A stretch of DNA of 45,170 bases, taken from positions 1 through 45,170 of the forward strand of contig JADFAK010000082.1 in the NCBI GenBank assembly GCA_015665315.1, read 5' to 3'. Within the stretch, counting starts at the first letter, position 1, and every line of letters begins with the position of its first letter. The position numbers were made by a program, and so were the translations under genes. Shown piece after piece: positions 24,626 to 34,700 of the stretch. This stretch comes from Flavobacteriales bacterium. Its GTDB lineage: Bacteria > Bacteroidota > Bacteroidia > Flavobacteriales_D > Sanyastnellaceae. The notes beneath the pieces were generated by a model. It did not search any database. It was given only the letters and a program-made list of their open reading frames with translations, and had not been told where the DNA came from.

Positions 24626-24689
24626 TAAATCCGGGGATCCCTTGATGGAACTGATATCCTCTTTTTGGTATGGACAGTGGTAAATATGA

Positions 24690-24841
24690 CTTGAAGGCCA
24701 GAGTGAGTGCCCCCCCCTAAAACGCCTAAACCTAACCCCATGAAAAATCAATACTTATTTCGTCCTATTTATCTCTCCCTATTTATCTCTCTCTATTTAT
24801 CTCTATTTAAAGTTGGAGAGCTTGAAGGCCAGAGCGAGTGC
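24690..24841 (+). repeat. 21-bp direct repeats flanking a tandem array
   Basis: CTTGAAGGCCAGAGTGAGTGC (24690-24710) recurs at 24821-24841 with one mismatch. The enclosed 110 bp include three tandem copies of a 14-bp unit. Confidence 0.6.
24765..24804 (+). repeat. Tandem 14-bp repeat, three copies
   Basis: Units CTATTTATCTCTCC, CTATTTATCTCTCT and CTATTTATCTCT lie at 24765, 24779 and 24793, the last shortened. Such an array is prone to slippage and copy-number change. Confidence 0.7.
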
Positions 24842-25169
24842 GAGAGCGAGTCTTGAGAAATTCGGTTGTTCACGTGGTTTTTTCTTGCTCATGCAGTTTC
24901 TCGGCAAGGATATTCACAAATAGCTAGCTTCTCAGTGCATGAAGCGTTCAACCTACTTCTAAACTAGGCCAACTGGATTTGTTGTCCAAGGATCTTATTG
25001 TCAGGAATTAGTCCTGTGGATCTTAGGAAGACACAGGAATATAAATTGAGAGGACGTACCGACTTTTCACCAAGTTGGTTTTAGGTGACATGTTGTGGAT
25101 AGTCATGTTATTTGAAGGTGGAAGAGTGATTGAGCTCGGACTTTTCGTGAAAGTATGATGAGACTGCTT

Positions 25170-25937
25170 TTATTTAACAAGGTAAACTTCAGCTTTTCCA
25201 ACTACTAGTTCTGTTTCGATGTAAAGGGGAGTTTTTTCAGGGGTGTCGCTCACGTAAACGGTCATGTTTTCTCCTTCGCTGAATACCGTTCCATCGATGA
25301 GCCAAGGTTTGAAAACGATGCACTTATGAATTTCATCGGTACGTGGATCCTGCCAATCGGCATAGCCAACGAAGCGTACATAGGACTCGTGAGTCTCGCC
25401 ATCTAGAAATAGGTTGAGAGGGAGTATGGTATTGATTTCGAGTTTAGAGAAATCGATGGACCGGCAATAATAGATCGCTGAGATTACGTCAAAAGAACAG
25501 TCTGCCAAAAGCAAAAGTTGCTCGGTTCTATTTCCATCTTCATCTACCTGAGTCAGGAACGCTTGATTGCCAATTACGCGGTATTCTCGGTCGTATGTTT
25601 CGGGTCCTTCTTGTCCTTTCCGGGAGAAAAAGACGGGATACAAATCCTGATCGGTAAACGACAAATACGAACTGTTGACGTGATAAAACCAATCCCAATT
25701 AGGCATGGAAGAACCGTGACCTTTGAAGCAAGTATAGGTTTTGCCATCGACGAGAGTGTCTCCGATTGAAAAAGTGACCTGGCCTGCCCGTGCTTTGATA
25801 AATCCCCAGTGATAGACCAACTCATATTGCAGCACTTCACCGCGCAAATAATTGGACTGACAATCATCCGTACAGCCTTGTCCGCTCGAAAAGATCGAAA
25901 GACATAGCAGGGTCGATATATTGAATAGACGGAGCAT
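25170..25937 (-). CDS. DUF3108 domain protein (exported)
   Basis: A 255-residue protein with a signal peptide (MLRLFNISTLLCLSIFSSGQ). The mature part matches the DUF3108 pattern: RGEVLQYELVYHWGFIKARA at the start, FSIGDTLVDGKTYTCFKGHG, YHVNSSYLSFTDQDLYPVFF, and a tail with INTILPLNLFLDGE. The fold is beta-rich and presumably periplasmic; function is unknown. Its ATG directly follows the T run of a terminator, so it must depend on read-through or on a promoter inside the upstream gene. Confidence 0.82.
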   Translation of the reverse strand: MLRLFNISTLLCLSIFSSGQGCTDDCQSNYLRGEVLQYELVYHWGFIKARAGQVTFSIGDTLVDGKTYTCFKGHGSSMPNWDWFYHVNSSYLSFTDQDLYPVFFSRKGQEGPETYDREYRVIGNQAFLTQVDEDGNRTEQLLLLADCSFDVISAIYYCRSIDFSKLEINTILPLNLFLDGETHESYVRFVGYADWQDPRTDEIHKCIVFKPWLIDGTVFSEGENMTVYVSDTPEKTPLYIETELVVGKAEVYLVK

Positions 25938-25973
25938 AAAAAAAGGTTGTCCTGAATGAACAAGACAACCTTT
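25938..25973 (-). terminator. Terminator immediately before the DUF3108 start codon
   Basis: Reading leftward, AAAGGTTGTC (25973-25964) pairs with GACAACCTTT (25951-25942) over a 12-base loop, followed by seven T (25944-25938) and then, without a gap, the ATG of the DUF3108 gene. It would end transcripts of the DUF1573 gene. Confidence 0.75.
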
Positions 25974-25994
25974 GAATTTTTTAAAGCGTAAAGA

Positions 25995-26564
25995 TTAGCC
26001 TTCTTTTTCAACTTCATCTTCAGGAGTAACCTGAGCATGAATTTTCAATATTGGCTGCTCTTCTGTGTTGCATGTAATTGTCACACGTTTTGTTTGTTGG
26101 TTCTTTTTGCCTTTTGAGTTAAAAACCACACCAATCTCACCTGTTCCACCTGGAGGAATAGGCTCTTTCGGACATGTAGGCACTGTGCAACCGCACGAAC
26201 CTTTGCACTTGTCTAAAACGAGAGGATTGGTTCCTGTGTTGGTAAATTTGAAAGTGTGTTCAACTTTGTCGCCTTCATTAATTGTACCAAAATCCCACTC
26301 GTATTCAGAAAAAGTAGCAGTCGTTAAAGGAAGATCCGACTTCACTTCGTCTTTTGCTTTTTGAGCGTTAAGTGGATCAAATTTCTCTGGCTTCGCCGCA
26401 CTAGTTGGGGCTGGTTGAATTTTGTTTTCTGCTGGGTTAGAAACTTCCCCTTCTACAGGGTGAGACATTGGCTTGTCTTCATTGCAAGACATTAAGGTTG
26501 CCGAAACAACTCCCAGTAAAAGAGCAAATCCTGTGATGTACCCGAATTTAATTCCGTTTGACAT
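25995..26564 (-). CDS. DUF1573 domain lipoprotein
   Basis: A 189-residue protein with a lipoprotein-like signal (GFALLLGVVSATLMSC, Cys at about residue 27), a Pro/Lys/Ala-rich linker of about 50 residues, and a DUF1573 immunoglobulin-like domain. The domain shows YEWDFGTINEGDKVEHTFKF, LDKCKGSCGCTVPTCP with four Cys, IPPGGTGEIGVVFNSKGKK and QTKRVTITCNTEEQPILKI. Such domains are very common in exported Bacteroidota proteins and usually serve as binding or scaffold units. The ATG at 26564 is chosen over that at 26594 because it gives the lipoprotein signal directly and leaves the promoter box upstream. Confidence 0.87.
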   Translation of the reverse strand: MSNGIKFGYITGFALLLGVVSATLMSCNEDKPMSHPVEGEVSNPAENKIQPAPTSAAKPEKFDPLNAQKAKDEVKSDLPLTTATFSEYEWDFGTINEGDKVEHTFKFTNTGTNPLVLDKCKGSCGCTVPTCPKEPIPPGGTGEIGVVFNSKGKKNQQTKRVTITCNTEEQPILKIHAQVTPEDEVEKEG

Positions 26565-26591
26565 TGTTGTATTATTTTGATTTTCGATATG

Positions 26592-26599
26592 CAAAGTTA
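26592..26599 (-). promoter_or_regulatory. -7 promoter box of the DUF1573 gene
   Basis: Reading leftward, TAACTTTG is an exact match to TAnnTTTG, 27 nt before the ATG at 26564, between the S41 peptidase stop and the DUF1573 start. Confidence 0.5.
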
Positions 26600-26609
26600 A
26601 GATTGTCTG

Positions 26610-28208
26610 CTAAAATTGCGAGTGTGCAAGGTCCATTTTCTCAAAAGTACCATCATTTAACACTTCTATAGCTTTCATGTAAGCTGGATTTAGCACGTTA
26701 ACAACTTGAAAGAAAGCGGAGTAGTCCCACATGTTTCTTGCTATCAGTGCTTTTATTCTCGTCTCAATCGCGAATTTAGATACGTTGAAACCTTCTTCGT
26801 CCATTGGTACGCCTTCTGAATCGGCAAAGGCGAGGAATTCATTCATAAGAGCTTCATCTACTTCAAATCCGGGGATGAATTCGTCGACAGACTTGTATTT
26901 GGATTTCAGCGCTTTGCGATTGGCATCGACATGGGTGAGAGCAAAGGTGTTCGTTAGACCTTTTCTCAACAAGTCAGAGAAATACTCACTGCTATTGGTC
27001 GTATCCAAGGGAACAAAAATGTCGGGCATAATTCCACCCCCTCCGAAAACGGCTCTTTGTTTCACATTTGTATAGAATTTAAGACTGTCAGGAAATTCCA
27101 GACTGTCTGCCGTGAGCAGTTCGCCGTTCGAATAGCGTTCATATTTTTCAGAACGATAGGCATCAATTCCATCCTCGTACGACTTCTGGATACATCTTCC
27201 GGCAGGTGTGTAGTATTTCTGAACAGTTAGTCGGACAGCTGATCCATCGGGCAAAGGCACAGGTCGTTGAACCAATCCTTTACCAAAAGATCGACGACCA
27301 ATGATGAGTCCGCGATCCCAATCTTGAATAGCTCCAGAAACGATTTCACTAGCCGAAGCCGAACCTTCGTCGATGAGTACAATAAGTTTTCCTTTTTCGA
27401 ATTTTCCTTTTACACGAGCGTGGGTGTCGTCACGTGGGAATGCACGTCCTTCGGTGTACACAATGAGTTTGTCTTCGGACAGGAACTCATCGGCCATCTC
27501 GATGGCTGTTCTCAAGAGACCACCTCCGTTTCCTTGTAAGTCAAGGATCAGATCACTCATGCCTTGTCCGTTCAATTCGATCAGGGCCGTTTGAAGTTCT
27601 TGCATGGTGGTTTTAGCAAATCGACTGATCTTGATATAACCTACATCTTTGTTGACCATGTATGCGGCGTCGAGGCTGAAAATTGGAATTTTGTCGCGTT
27701 CAATGTCGAACGTGATTAATTTCTTTTCTCCTGTTCTTGCCACTCCTACATTGACAAATGTACCTTTTGGCCCTTTGAGTTTTTTACCGACGTCGCTGTT
27801 CTTAATGCCAACACCGGCCACGGTTTCTCCTTCGATCTGGACGATTTTATCTCCAGCGCGGATACCCAATTTTTCAGATGGGCCACCAGAGATAGGTGTT
27901 ACCACATAAATAGTGTCTTTGAGAATATTGAATTGGATTCCGATTCCTTCGAAACTTCCGTTCAAGGGTTCGTTGGCATCGGCAAGTTCTTCGCTGCTGA
28001 TGTATACACTGTGTGGGTCAAGCTCTTCCAGCATACTGACCATGGCATGTTCAACAAGCGACTCAATGTCGACTGAATCAACATACATGTTCTCAATATA
28101 ATACAAGAGCGTGTTAAATTTTTCCGACGTTGCTTTTGGATTGCTTGTCTGCGCGCTAGAGGCAATTGCGGCCATGGCTAGCACAGTAAATATTGCGATC
28201 TTCTTCAT
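26610..28208 (-). CDS. S41-family C-terminal processing peptidase
   Basis: A 532-residue exported protease with a signal peptide (MKKIAIFTVLAMAAIASSAQ). An N-terminal helical part (LVEHAMVSMLEELDPHSVYI) leads to a PDZ domain (GSFEGIGIQFNIL, GLRAGDKIVQIEGE-like block) and the S41 core (VGYIKISRF, LILDLQGNGGGLL). The catalytic Ser is in GSASASEIVSG and the Lys 25 residues later in RRSFGKGLVQ, the Ser-Lys dyad of CtpA/Prc enzymes. It also has the C-terminal extension usual in Bacteroidota members. It probably processes or degrades periplasmic proteins. The next gene downstream (DUF1573) has its own promoter box. Confidence 0.95.
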   Translation of the reverse strand: MKKIAIFTVLAMAAIASSAQTSNPKATSEKFNTLLYYIENMYVDSVDIESLVEHAMVSMLEELDPHSVYISSEELADANEPLNGSFEGIGIQFNILKDTIYVVTPISGGPSEKLGIRAGDKIVQIEGETVAGVGIKNSDVGKKLKGPKGTFVNVGVARTGEKKLITFDIERDKIPIFSLDAAYMVNKDVGYIKISRFAKTTMQELQTALIELNGQGMSDLILDLQGNGGGLLRTAIEMADEFLSEDKLIVYTEGRAFPRDDTHARVKGKFEKGKLIVLIDEGSASASEIVSGAIQDWDRGLIIGRRSFGKGLVQRPVPLPDGSAVRLTVQKYYTPAGRCIQKSYEDGIDAYRSEKYERYSNGELLTADSLEFPDSLKFYTNVKQRAVFGGGGIMPDIFVPLDTTNSSEYFSDLLRKGLTNTFALTHVDANRKALKSKYKSVDEFIPGFEVDEALMNEFLAFADSEGVPMDEEGFNVSKFAIETRIKALIARNMWDYSAFFQVVNVLNPAYMKAIEVLNDGTFEKMDLAHSQF

Positions 28209-28536
28209 GAGGTCCTTTGATGTGTTCTTTTCCTTTGCAATCTGTAAAGTTGTCGATTCTACTTATACTCTTCAGGTTAAAAAAGGTTAAGCCCAAATTT
28301 AGTTTTTATTGATGCCTAATCTACGGGCAAATATTGTTCCATCAAAAATCGATTGGTGGAGGTTAGGATAGAGAATTCTGAAAGACACGTGATTCCGATG
28401 GGGGTAATCGGAGGATTATTGGTAGAAGCAGGTAGCGGGTGTTGGTAAAATTCCCATATACTAGAGAAACGTGTTCGAGTACTTTCGTTGAATCGGTTAC
28501 TTTTGCGAGAACGCATAATTTGAATAAATCTAAAGC
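28209..28536. other. 328-bp divergent intergenic region with one promoter box
   Basis: Between the S41 peptidase and the secreted protease I see no gene. TACTTTTG at 28498-28505 is an exact -7 match, 31 nt before the ATG at 28537, with TTC (28474-28476) 21 nt upstream as a weak -33. No -7 match is evident for the S41 gene. Confidence 0.5.
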
Positions 28537-30186
28537 ATGAATAAATTATACTTTTTAGCAACAGCCCTTGTCGCTCTGACATTGGGAATGAACGGACAAG
28601 AAATCAATCTTCCTCCTAGTTGGGGTGTCCATAGTAGTCTGATCACCGTTCCCGATGCCGTGGAATTGGAAACTTTCGATCACGATGAATTATACGCAAC
28701 GGATTTGTTGGTAGAAGAAGAGACTGGAAAAACGATCAACGGTCGTTTGGCATTTCAGGAAATCGACATGGACACCCATGGTGTTTGGAATGAGCTAGCT
28801 GATGGGTCGAAGATTTGGCTGTTCAAATACAAGACATCGGGAGCACTTGCTACAAACGTTTATTTTTCGAACTATAACCTGCCTGTAGGAGGGGAGCTTT
28901 ATATCTGGAGCGCCGACAAGTCTTACGCAGAAGGTCCCTATGATTGGAAGGAGAACAACGATCACGGTAAGATGGGAACAGCAGAAGTTTTTTCTGATGA
29001 AGCTGTACTTGAGTATTACCAACCTGCTGATGTAGTGGGTGAAGCGCAATTGACGACTCATGGATTTGGGCATTACTATCGTTACGTGTATGATTTTACT
29101 GCCGATTGGAATCGCGGTGGGTCAGATCCGTGTGAAGTTGATGTTAACTGCCCTGAAGGAGCAGGTTGGGAAGGTCCACGAGATGGAGTTGTGAGATTGA
29201 GGATTGTCGACGGAGGAAACATTGGACTATGTTCAGGATCCATGGTAAACACTACGGCGAGAGATTGTCGGCAATACATGCTTACTGCACTTCACTGTGC
29301 CGATGGGGTTAGCACTTCTGACTTTGGCTTGCTTCAGGTAAGATTCAATTATGAGAGAGCCAACTGCGGAACTGGCGGAGGATCAAGCACGCACCAGCGT
29401 ACTGGAGTTATCTTCTTAGCCGATAGTAATGATGGCGGTGGAAATTCAGGTTCTGATTTCCTTTTGGTTGAGATTGAGGATGAGATTTCTGCTTCTTGGG
29501 ATCCATTTTATTCAGGATGGGATGCCAGTGGAACAGGTAGCAATGAAGGCGTGAGCATTCATCATCCTGCCGGTGACTTGAAGAAGATATCCACTTATGA
29601 TAGCAACTTGTCTTCGGAATGGTGGGGAGCTCCTGGCTCGCACTGGGGAGTAAATTGGGTTGAAACAGAGACCAATCACGGTGTAACTGAAGGTGGATCG
29701 TCTGGAAGTCCGATTTTCAATAAGGACAAGCAAATCATTGGAACACTCACAGGAGGTTCGTCTTTCTGCAATTCGCCAAATGCTCCAGATTTTTACGGAA
29801 AAATGAGCTATCACTGGGATGGCAACTCTAATCCAACAGATGACTTGAGTGTGTTCTTGGATCCGGATAATACAGGTGAAGAAGAGATTTTTGGTAACTA
29901 CTCTCCTGATTGCGACCAGGCTTGGGTTTCCTTGGCTGAAGTTGAATTTAGCGATGTGGGAGTGTATCCAAATCCAGCCTCAGATCTTGTTCAAATTGAA
30001 TTGAAGAAGTCATTCGAACTCGATTTTGTAACGATTTACGATGCATTGGGACACTTAGTGGTTCGAAAGGACCTAAGCAAAGGACAAAAGCAGATCTCGA
30101 TGGGCGGACTTACCGAAGGAATTTACTTCTTGACGTTTAATTTTGCCAACGGTCAACAGGTTACCAAGAAGGTAACGAAGTTGTAA
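28537..30186 (+). CDS. Secreted trypsin-like serine protease (lysyl endopeptidase-like) with T9SS type A domain
   Basis: A 549-residue exported protease. A signal peptide (KLYFLATALVALTLGMNG) is followed by a beta-rich N-terminal domain (about 30-200). The trypsin-like domain holds His253 in LTALHCAD, Asp307 in NSGSDFLLVEIED and Ser389 in GGSSGSP, with disulfide-forming Cys residues placed as in Achromobacter-type lysyl endopeptidases. Residues from about 475 form a type A sorting domain (VGVYPNPASDLVQIEL, FVTIYDALGHLVVRKDL, GIYFLTFNFANGQQVTKK). It is therefore likely exported through T9SS to the surface or medium. Cleavage specificity for Lys is not proven by sequence. Confidence 0.92.
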   Translation: MNKLYFLATALVALTLGMNGQEINLPPSWGVHSSLITVPDAVELETFDHDELYATDLLVEEETGKTINGRLAFQEIDMDTHGVWNELADGSKIWLFKYKTSGALATNVYFSNYNLPVGGELYIWSADKSYAEGPYDWKENNDHGKMGTAEVFSDEAVLEYYQPADVVGEAQLTTHGFGHYYRYVYDFTADWNRGGSDPCEVDVNCPEGAGWEGPRDGVVRLRIVDGGNIGLCSGSMVNTTARDCRQYMLTALHCADGVSTSDFGLLQVRFNYERANCGTGGGSSTHQRTGVIFLADSNDGGGNSGSDFLLVEIEDEISASWDPFYSGWDASGTGSNEGVSIHHPAGDLKKISTYDSNLSSEWWGAPGSHWGVNWVETETNHGVTEGGSSGSPIFNKDKQIIGTLTGGSSFCNSPNAPDFYGKMSYHWDGNSNPTDDLSVFLDPDNTGEEEIFGNYSPDCDQAWVSLAEVEFSDVGVYPNPASDLVQIELKKSFELDFVTIYDALGHLVVRKDLSKGQKQISMGGLTEGIYFLTFNFANGQQVTKKVTKL

Positions 30187-30244
30187 AGGAGATACCTACC
30201 GGATTGCAGATAATTTTGGCAATTTGGAAGAAGAGATTAAATTG

Positions 30245-30278
30245 AAAAAGAGCATCCACCAGTTTGGATGCTCTTTTT
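30245..30278 (+). terminator. Rho-independent terminator of the secreted protease
   Basis: A perfect 14-bp stem (AAAAAGAGCATCCA with its complement, arms 30245-30258 and 30265-30278), 6-base loop and T run, 59 bp after the stop codon. Confidence 0.9.
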
Positions 30279-30391
30279 ATTTGCACCATATCGGGCAATG
30301 ATTTGTCTGCAAGAACCAGCAAGATTCTCAGTAGAAATATGTTGGTGGCGAGTCTCTGGAAAGGATGAATTTTGGATTGATTGAACATTCC

Positions 30392-30422
30392 TTGTCTGTG
30401 CCCATAGTTTCACTTACTTTTG
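30392..30422 (+). promoter_or_regulatory. Complete Bacteroidota-type promoter of sucC
   Basis: TTG (30392-30394), a 20-nt spacer and TACTTTTG (30415-30422, exact TAnnTTTG) lie 17 nt before the ATG at 30440. They also exclude the upstream in-frame ATG at 30365 as a start. Confidence 0.75.
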
Positions 30423-30439
30423 CCCCAAATTTTGAGGAT

Positions 30440-31651
30440 ATGAACATTCACGAGTACCAAGGAAAATCGATTCTTTCAAGCTTTGGAGTTGCAGTGCAAC
30501 GCGGAGTAGTAGTTGACAGTGTTAGCGAAGCGCATGAGGCAGGTAAGAAATTACAAGCCGAAACTGGTTCTGATTGGCTAGTAGTGAAAGCTCAGATTCA
30601 CGCTGGTGGTCGAGGCAAGGGTGTCGTTACGGAGACAGGTTCACATGGTGTAGTATTGGCCAAGGGACTTGAGTTTGTGAAGGAGAAAGTAGAAGGAATC
30701 CTTGGCGGGCATTTGGTGACTGCTCAAACCTCAGAAAAGGGGAAGATGGTCAATAAAGTATTGTTGGCTGAAGACGTGTATTATCCCGGAGATTCAGAGC
30801 CATCTGAAATTTATATGTCGGTTCTATTGGATCGATCAACGGGTCGCAATATTATCATGTATTCTACTGAAGGTGGAATGAACATTGAGGAAGTTGCTGA
30901 AAATACACCTCACCTAATCTTCAAAGAAGAAATTGATCCTAAAGTGGGGATTCAAGCATTTCAATGTCGCAAGGTTGCCTTCAACCTCGGGTTGAGCGGC
31001 AAAGCGATGAAGGAAATGTCAAAGTTTGTCAAAGCTCTTTATTCGGCCTATGTTGGTTGCGATGCGAGTATGTTTGAGATCAATCCTGTATTGAAAACTT
31101 CAGATGATCGCATCATCGCCGTCGATGCCAAAGTAACACTTGACGACAACGCACTTTATCGCCATCCAGATTACAGCGTTATGCGCGATACTACAGAAGA
31201 GGATGCGATCGAAGTAGAAGCTGATGCAGCGGGATTGAATTACGTGAAACTGGAAGGTAATGTTGGTTGTATGGTGAATGGCGCAGGACTTGCGATGGCC
31301 ACGATGGATATTATCAAGCTCTCAGGCGGTGAGCCAGCCAACTTCTTGGACGTTGGCGGTACAGCGGATGCTGAACGAGTAGAAAAGGCATTCCGTATCA
31401 TTTTGAAAGATCCTTCAGTCAAGGCTATTCTAGTCAATATTTTTGGCGGAATCGTACGTTGTGACCGCGTGGCTCAAGGTATTGTTGATGCGTACAAGAA
31501 CATTGGTGAGATGCCAGTCCCATTGATCGTTCGTCTCCAAGGCACCAACGCTGTTGAAGCGAAAGAACTCATTGACAATAGCGGATTAAGCGTTCATTCG
31601 GTTGTGCTATTGCAAGAGGCTGCGGATAAGGTTAGCGAGCTTTTGGGCTAA
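30440..31651 (+). CDS. sucC: Succinate-CoA ligase (ADP-forming) subunit beta
   Basis: A 403-residue SucC of the TCA cycle. It has [17 protein letters not shown], an ATP-grasp domain ([17 protein letters not shown]), [20 protein letters not shown], and the C-terminal CoA-ligase domain with [20 protein letters not shown] and [16 protein letters not shown]. The enzyme makes succinate and ATP from succinyl-CoA with the alpha subunit SucD, whose gene is not adjacent, as is frequent in Bacteroidota. The start at 30440 gives the universal family N-terminus and follows a full promoter. Confidence 0.97.
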   Translation: MNIHEYQGKSILSSFGVAVQRGVVVDSVSEAHEAGKKLQAETGSDWLVVKAQIHAGGRGKGVVTETGSHGVVLAKGLEFVKEKVEGILGGHLVTAQTSEKGKMVNKVLLAEDVYYPGDSEPSEIYMSVLLDRSTGRNIIMYSTEGGMNIEEVAENTPHLIFKEEIDPKVGIQAFQCRKVAFNLGLSGKAMKEMSKFVKALYSAYVGCDASMFEINPVLKTSDDRIIAVDAKVTLDDNALYRHPDYSVMRDTTEEDAIEVEADAAGLNYVKLEGNVGCMVNGAGLAMATMDIIKLSGGEPANFLDVGGTADAERVEKAFRIILKDPSVKAILVNIFGGIVRCDRVAQGIVDAYKNIGEMPVPLIVRLQGTNAVEAKELIDNSGLSVHSVVLLQEAADKVSELLG

Positions 31652-31747
31652 GGCACAGTATCAGAATTTTCTTACACACTTCGGGGCTTTGCCTACGGAA
31701 CTAAAATGTGATGATGTGAGTTGAATTGGAGATAAATTCAATTCTCG

Positions 31748-34700
31748 ATGAACATGAAATCACGTTTACTAATTTCTTTTGTACTGGCTTTTGCGGCCAC
31801 AAATCTCTTTGCACAATATTCATATCTAGGCTCATGGAATTCCAGTGGCGTTCCCAATTATTTGGAGCTTACGGATGACGATATAGACCTCCAATTGTTG
31901 GAGGACATCAACTTGTCTTTGCCTGAACGTAAACCTGTTCCTACTTATCATCCCGAATATCTCACGGATGTCAATGATTTGGATATTCTGTTGTCGGAAG
32001 ATGCAGATGTCTTCGTCACCTTTGTCCACGAAGGGGCTGGATGGAAAAATTCCCTGGCCTTTTATACTTACGATCAAAACGATCCACCGGAGACTGTTGG
32101 CGAAATAGGAACGCTGACATTGGTGTTTCCAAACTTCTCCTACCAAGGTGGTGGGGGCGGAATGCACTCTGGAAATAAAGTGCTTCTTGGAAGTTTTACC
32201 GCAGGAACGGGGATTGGATTTGCGCTGATTACACGAGGGTGGAACGGCGGTTCGCAAACAGTACAGAATAACTACTACACGGTATATTCCAATCCTGATT
32301 TTAATCCAGAAAGTTCACCTTCTTTGCGACAACATGCCGTGACTTTGAGCGATGCTTCAAGAGAACAAATCCTAATTGGATTTGAAGATATCAATCGAGA
32401 ATGGGGTGGCTGCGACAATGATTTTAACGATGCCATTTTTTACGTGTCTTCAACCCCTTTTTCAGCCATTGACATTGAAAATATGCCAGTGGTGGCCAAC
32501 GCACAAGTGAGTTGTAATTCGGTGCCGGAGAATTTGCAGACGGTCGATGTGAAACTGTATAAGTCGACCTTGACTTGGGATTCTTTGGATGATGCCGACC
32601 AGTATAGAATTCGATTCAGGGAATGGGGAACCGACGACCCTTGGCAGTACAGAAATGCTGCGGCGGACACCTTCTTAGTATTGGGTTCGATTACAGGCGA
32701 TGAATTGGATCCAGCGACTTATTACGAGTGGCAAGTAGCGAGTACTTGTACAGGTGTGCAAACTTCGAATAGCGTGAAGCACGTTTTTCAAACCCTGCCT
32801 TATTGCGAAATGCCGACTGGGTATAGCGCGAGTAATATTACCTCCACCGGGGCGCGTGTGTCTTGGTCTAGTGTGGTTCAGGCCGACACCTATTTGCTGC
32901 GTTATTTCAAGGATGGAGATTCTTCATTTGAGTGGCGAAATTCGCAGGGATATACCTATTATGACATCGTAGGTCTTCAACCAAACACACAGTATTATTG
33001 GTCAGTAGGCTCAAGATGCGACGAGTTTGACTCATGCATGGCTCCCTATAGCGCTCATTATACCTTCACAACTGATGAAGAGGGAAGGGCCAAGGAAATT
33101 GATGAGCCAATTTGCGTTCCGCGTGGGAATTACCTGTCTTTTGACATGACGGAATCCTTGATCGCCACTGCTGGGGAGAAGAGCATTGTTCTTTCGGAGG
33201 ATCTGAATGGTGACAGATCTCCCGATTTATTGGTAGGGACGCCTTATTCCAGCACAAAGGTGAGCGTGTATTACAACAATGAACCACAGGGGACCGGATT
33301 CTCAGGGCCTTACGATTTTGATCTGGGTACCAGTTATACAGCTCTCAGTTTGGGAGAGATAAATGGCGATGGGAAGCAAGATTTAATTGCTACGATAGGT
33401 ACCTCGAATGAAGTGAGAATTTTTAAGAATTCAGGCACAACATTCGGGTTGTGGAAGACTTTAGAGACCGATCTATTTCCATCTTCATGTGTCGCAACCG
33501 ACCTGGATGAAGATGGAGAAGCTGAGCTTGTGATCACCAATTCGGCGACCGATAAAACTCACCTCTACTCACGAAAGGAAAGTTCGTTGGATGAGGAAAA
33601 GGAAGAGCAGGGCAGCGATTGGAAGGAGTTCATGACTTTTTATACTGGCGAGGGTCCCAATCATATTGTAACGAAAGACCTAGATGGCAATCAGAAAAAT
33701 GACCTGTGCATCGTCAATGACTTGGCTGAAAGTGTAGTGTTGGTTTTCAACGGAAACGAGGCAGATAGCACCTCTTATATCAAATCAATTTACGAACCCG
33801 GACATCCACCTGTTGGTGTTGCTTTCCACGACTTTAATGCCGACGGACTGGTAGATATGGCGGTAATCACGAAAGAGAATCCAACACTCACGATTTATCA
33901 AAACATTGGAGGGGAGGACAATCTCATGTTTGAAGAAGTCCTTGAGATCACGCTTGAAAGCGAACCTATAGCTATTCAAGTGGGGCACTTTTCTGAGGAG
34001 GGCTTGGCCGATATTGTTATAGCCTCTAAGGACAATGCTAGTTTGACTCTTTTTCAGGCACAAGGCCAAATGGAGATAGCCATGAGTGAGGGGGTGGGCT
34101 ATTCAGGCAATGGAAGCGTCAAAGGAATAGTATGCGCCGATTTTAATTTGGACGGCAAAGATGATATTGCTGCCACTTTAGTCGGAGGTGGAGTCGATAT
34201 CCACTACAGCGGCACGGAAGGAGATGGAATGAACGTCAAGATTCTTGATCAACAAAGTGATGATATAGTCTTCTACCGCGCTCAACCTACTTTTGTGCCA
34301 GAGACGATTCAATGGCAAATTGGCGACGGAATTTCTTTCGTTGATTTAGCCGACGGTGAGGGTGTCACTGGATGTCAAAGCGAGAACATTCGAATTAGTA
34401 AAGACGAGTTTGCTTTTCAAGGCACGCATTTGAGATGTGTAGTAAAAGATTCGGATTGTGGTAATTCACATGTTTCTGAAGCCCTCAAATTGTTCGAAGC
34501 TGTCGAAGATCACGTCTTTGAGATTTTCCCCAATCCAGCTCACAATGTTATTCAAGTGCGGTACAATGATCATGACATCACCACTGCAGATGTGATTCTG
34601 GCGAGCGCCAAAGGGGCCATTGTATGGCAACAAACATTTGACGATTTGAAGGGCGAGTTGAACTGTTCAATTCCCCTGAATGAAATTAGCCAAGGAGTTT

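Larger units (their letters stand above)
24220..25169. other. Repeat-rich intergenic region without a convincing gene
   Basis: This stretch of about 950 bp lies between the aminotransferase start and the end of the DUF3108 gene. The only open frame longer than 60 codons is a 76-codon minus frame covering palindromic and repeated DNA. Contents include hairpin-forming sequences at 24481-24546, an inverted repeat at 24575-24625, a C7-8 run near 24710, a 21-bp direct repeat flanking three 14-bp tandem units (24690-24841), and short hairpins near 25000-25080, for example CAGGA-ATTAG-TCCTG. It looks like a former insertion site or an array of small non-coding repeats. Confidence 0.6.

Noticed and set aside
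24521-24751. 76-codon minus-strand frame in the repeat-rich spacer
   Set aside because: It reads through palindromic and inverted-repeat DNA and gives a low-complexity Ser/Leu/Arg protein without a known domain; treated as non-coding.
24765-24804. Possible CRISPR-like array
   Set aside because: The units are 14 bp, directly adjacent without spacers, and no cas gene is near.
28316-28582. 88-codon minus-strand frame between the S41 and secreted protease genes
   Set aside because: It covers the promoter and signal-peptide region of the plus-strand protease and has no features of a protein.
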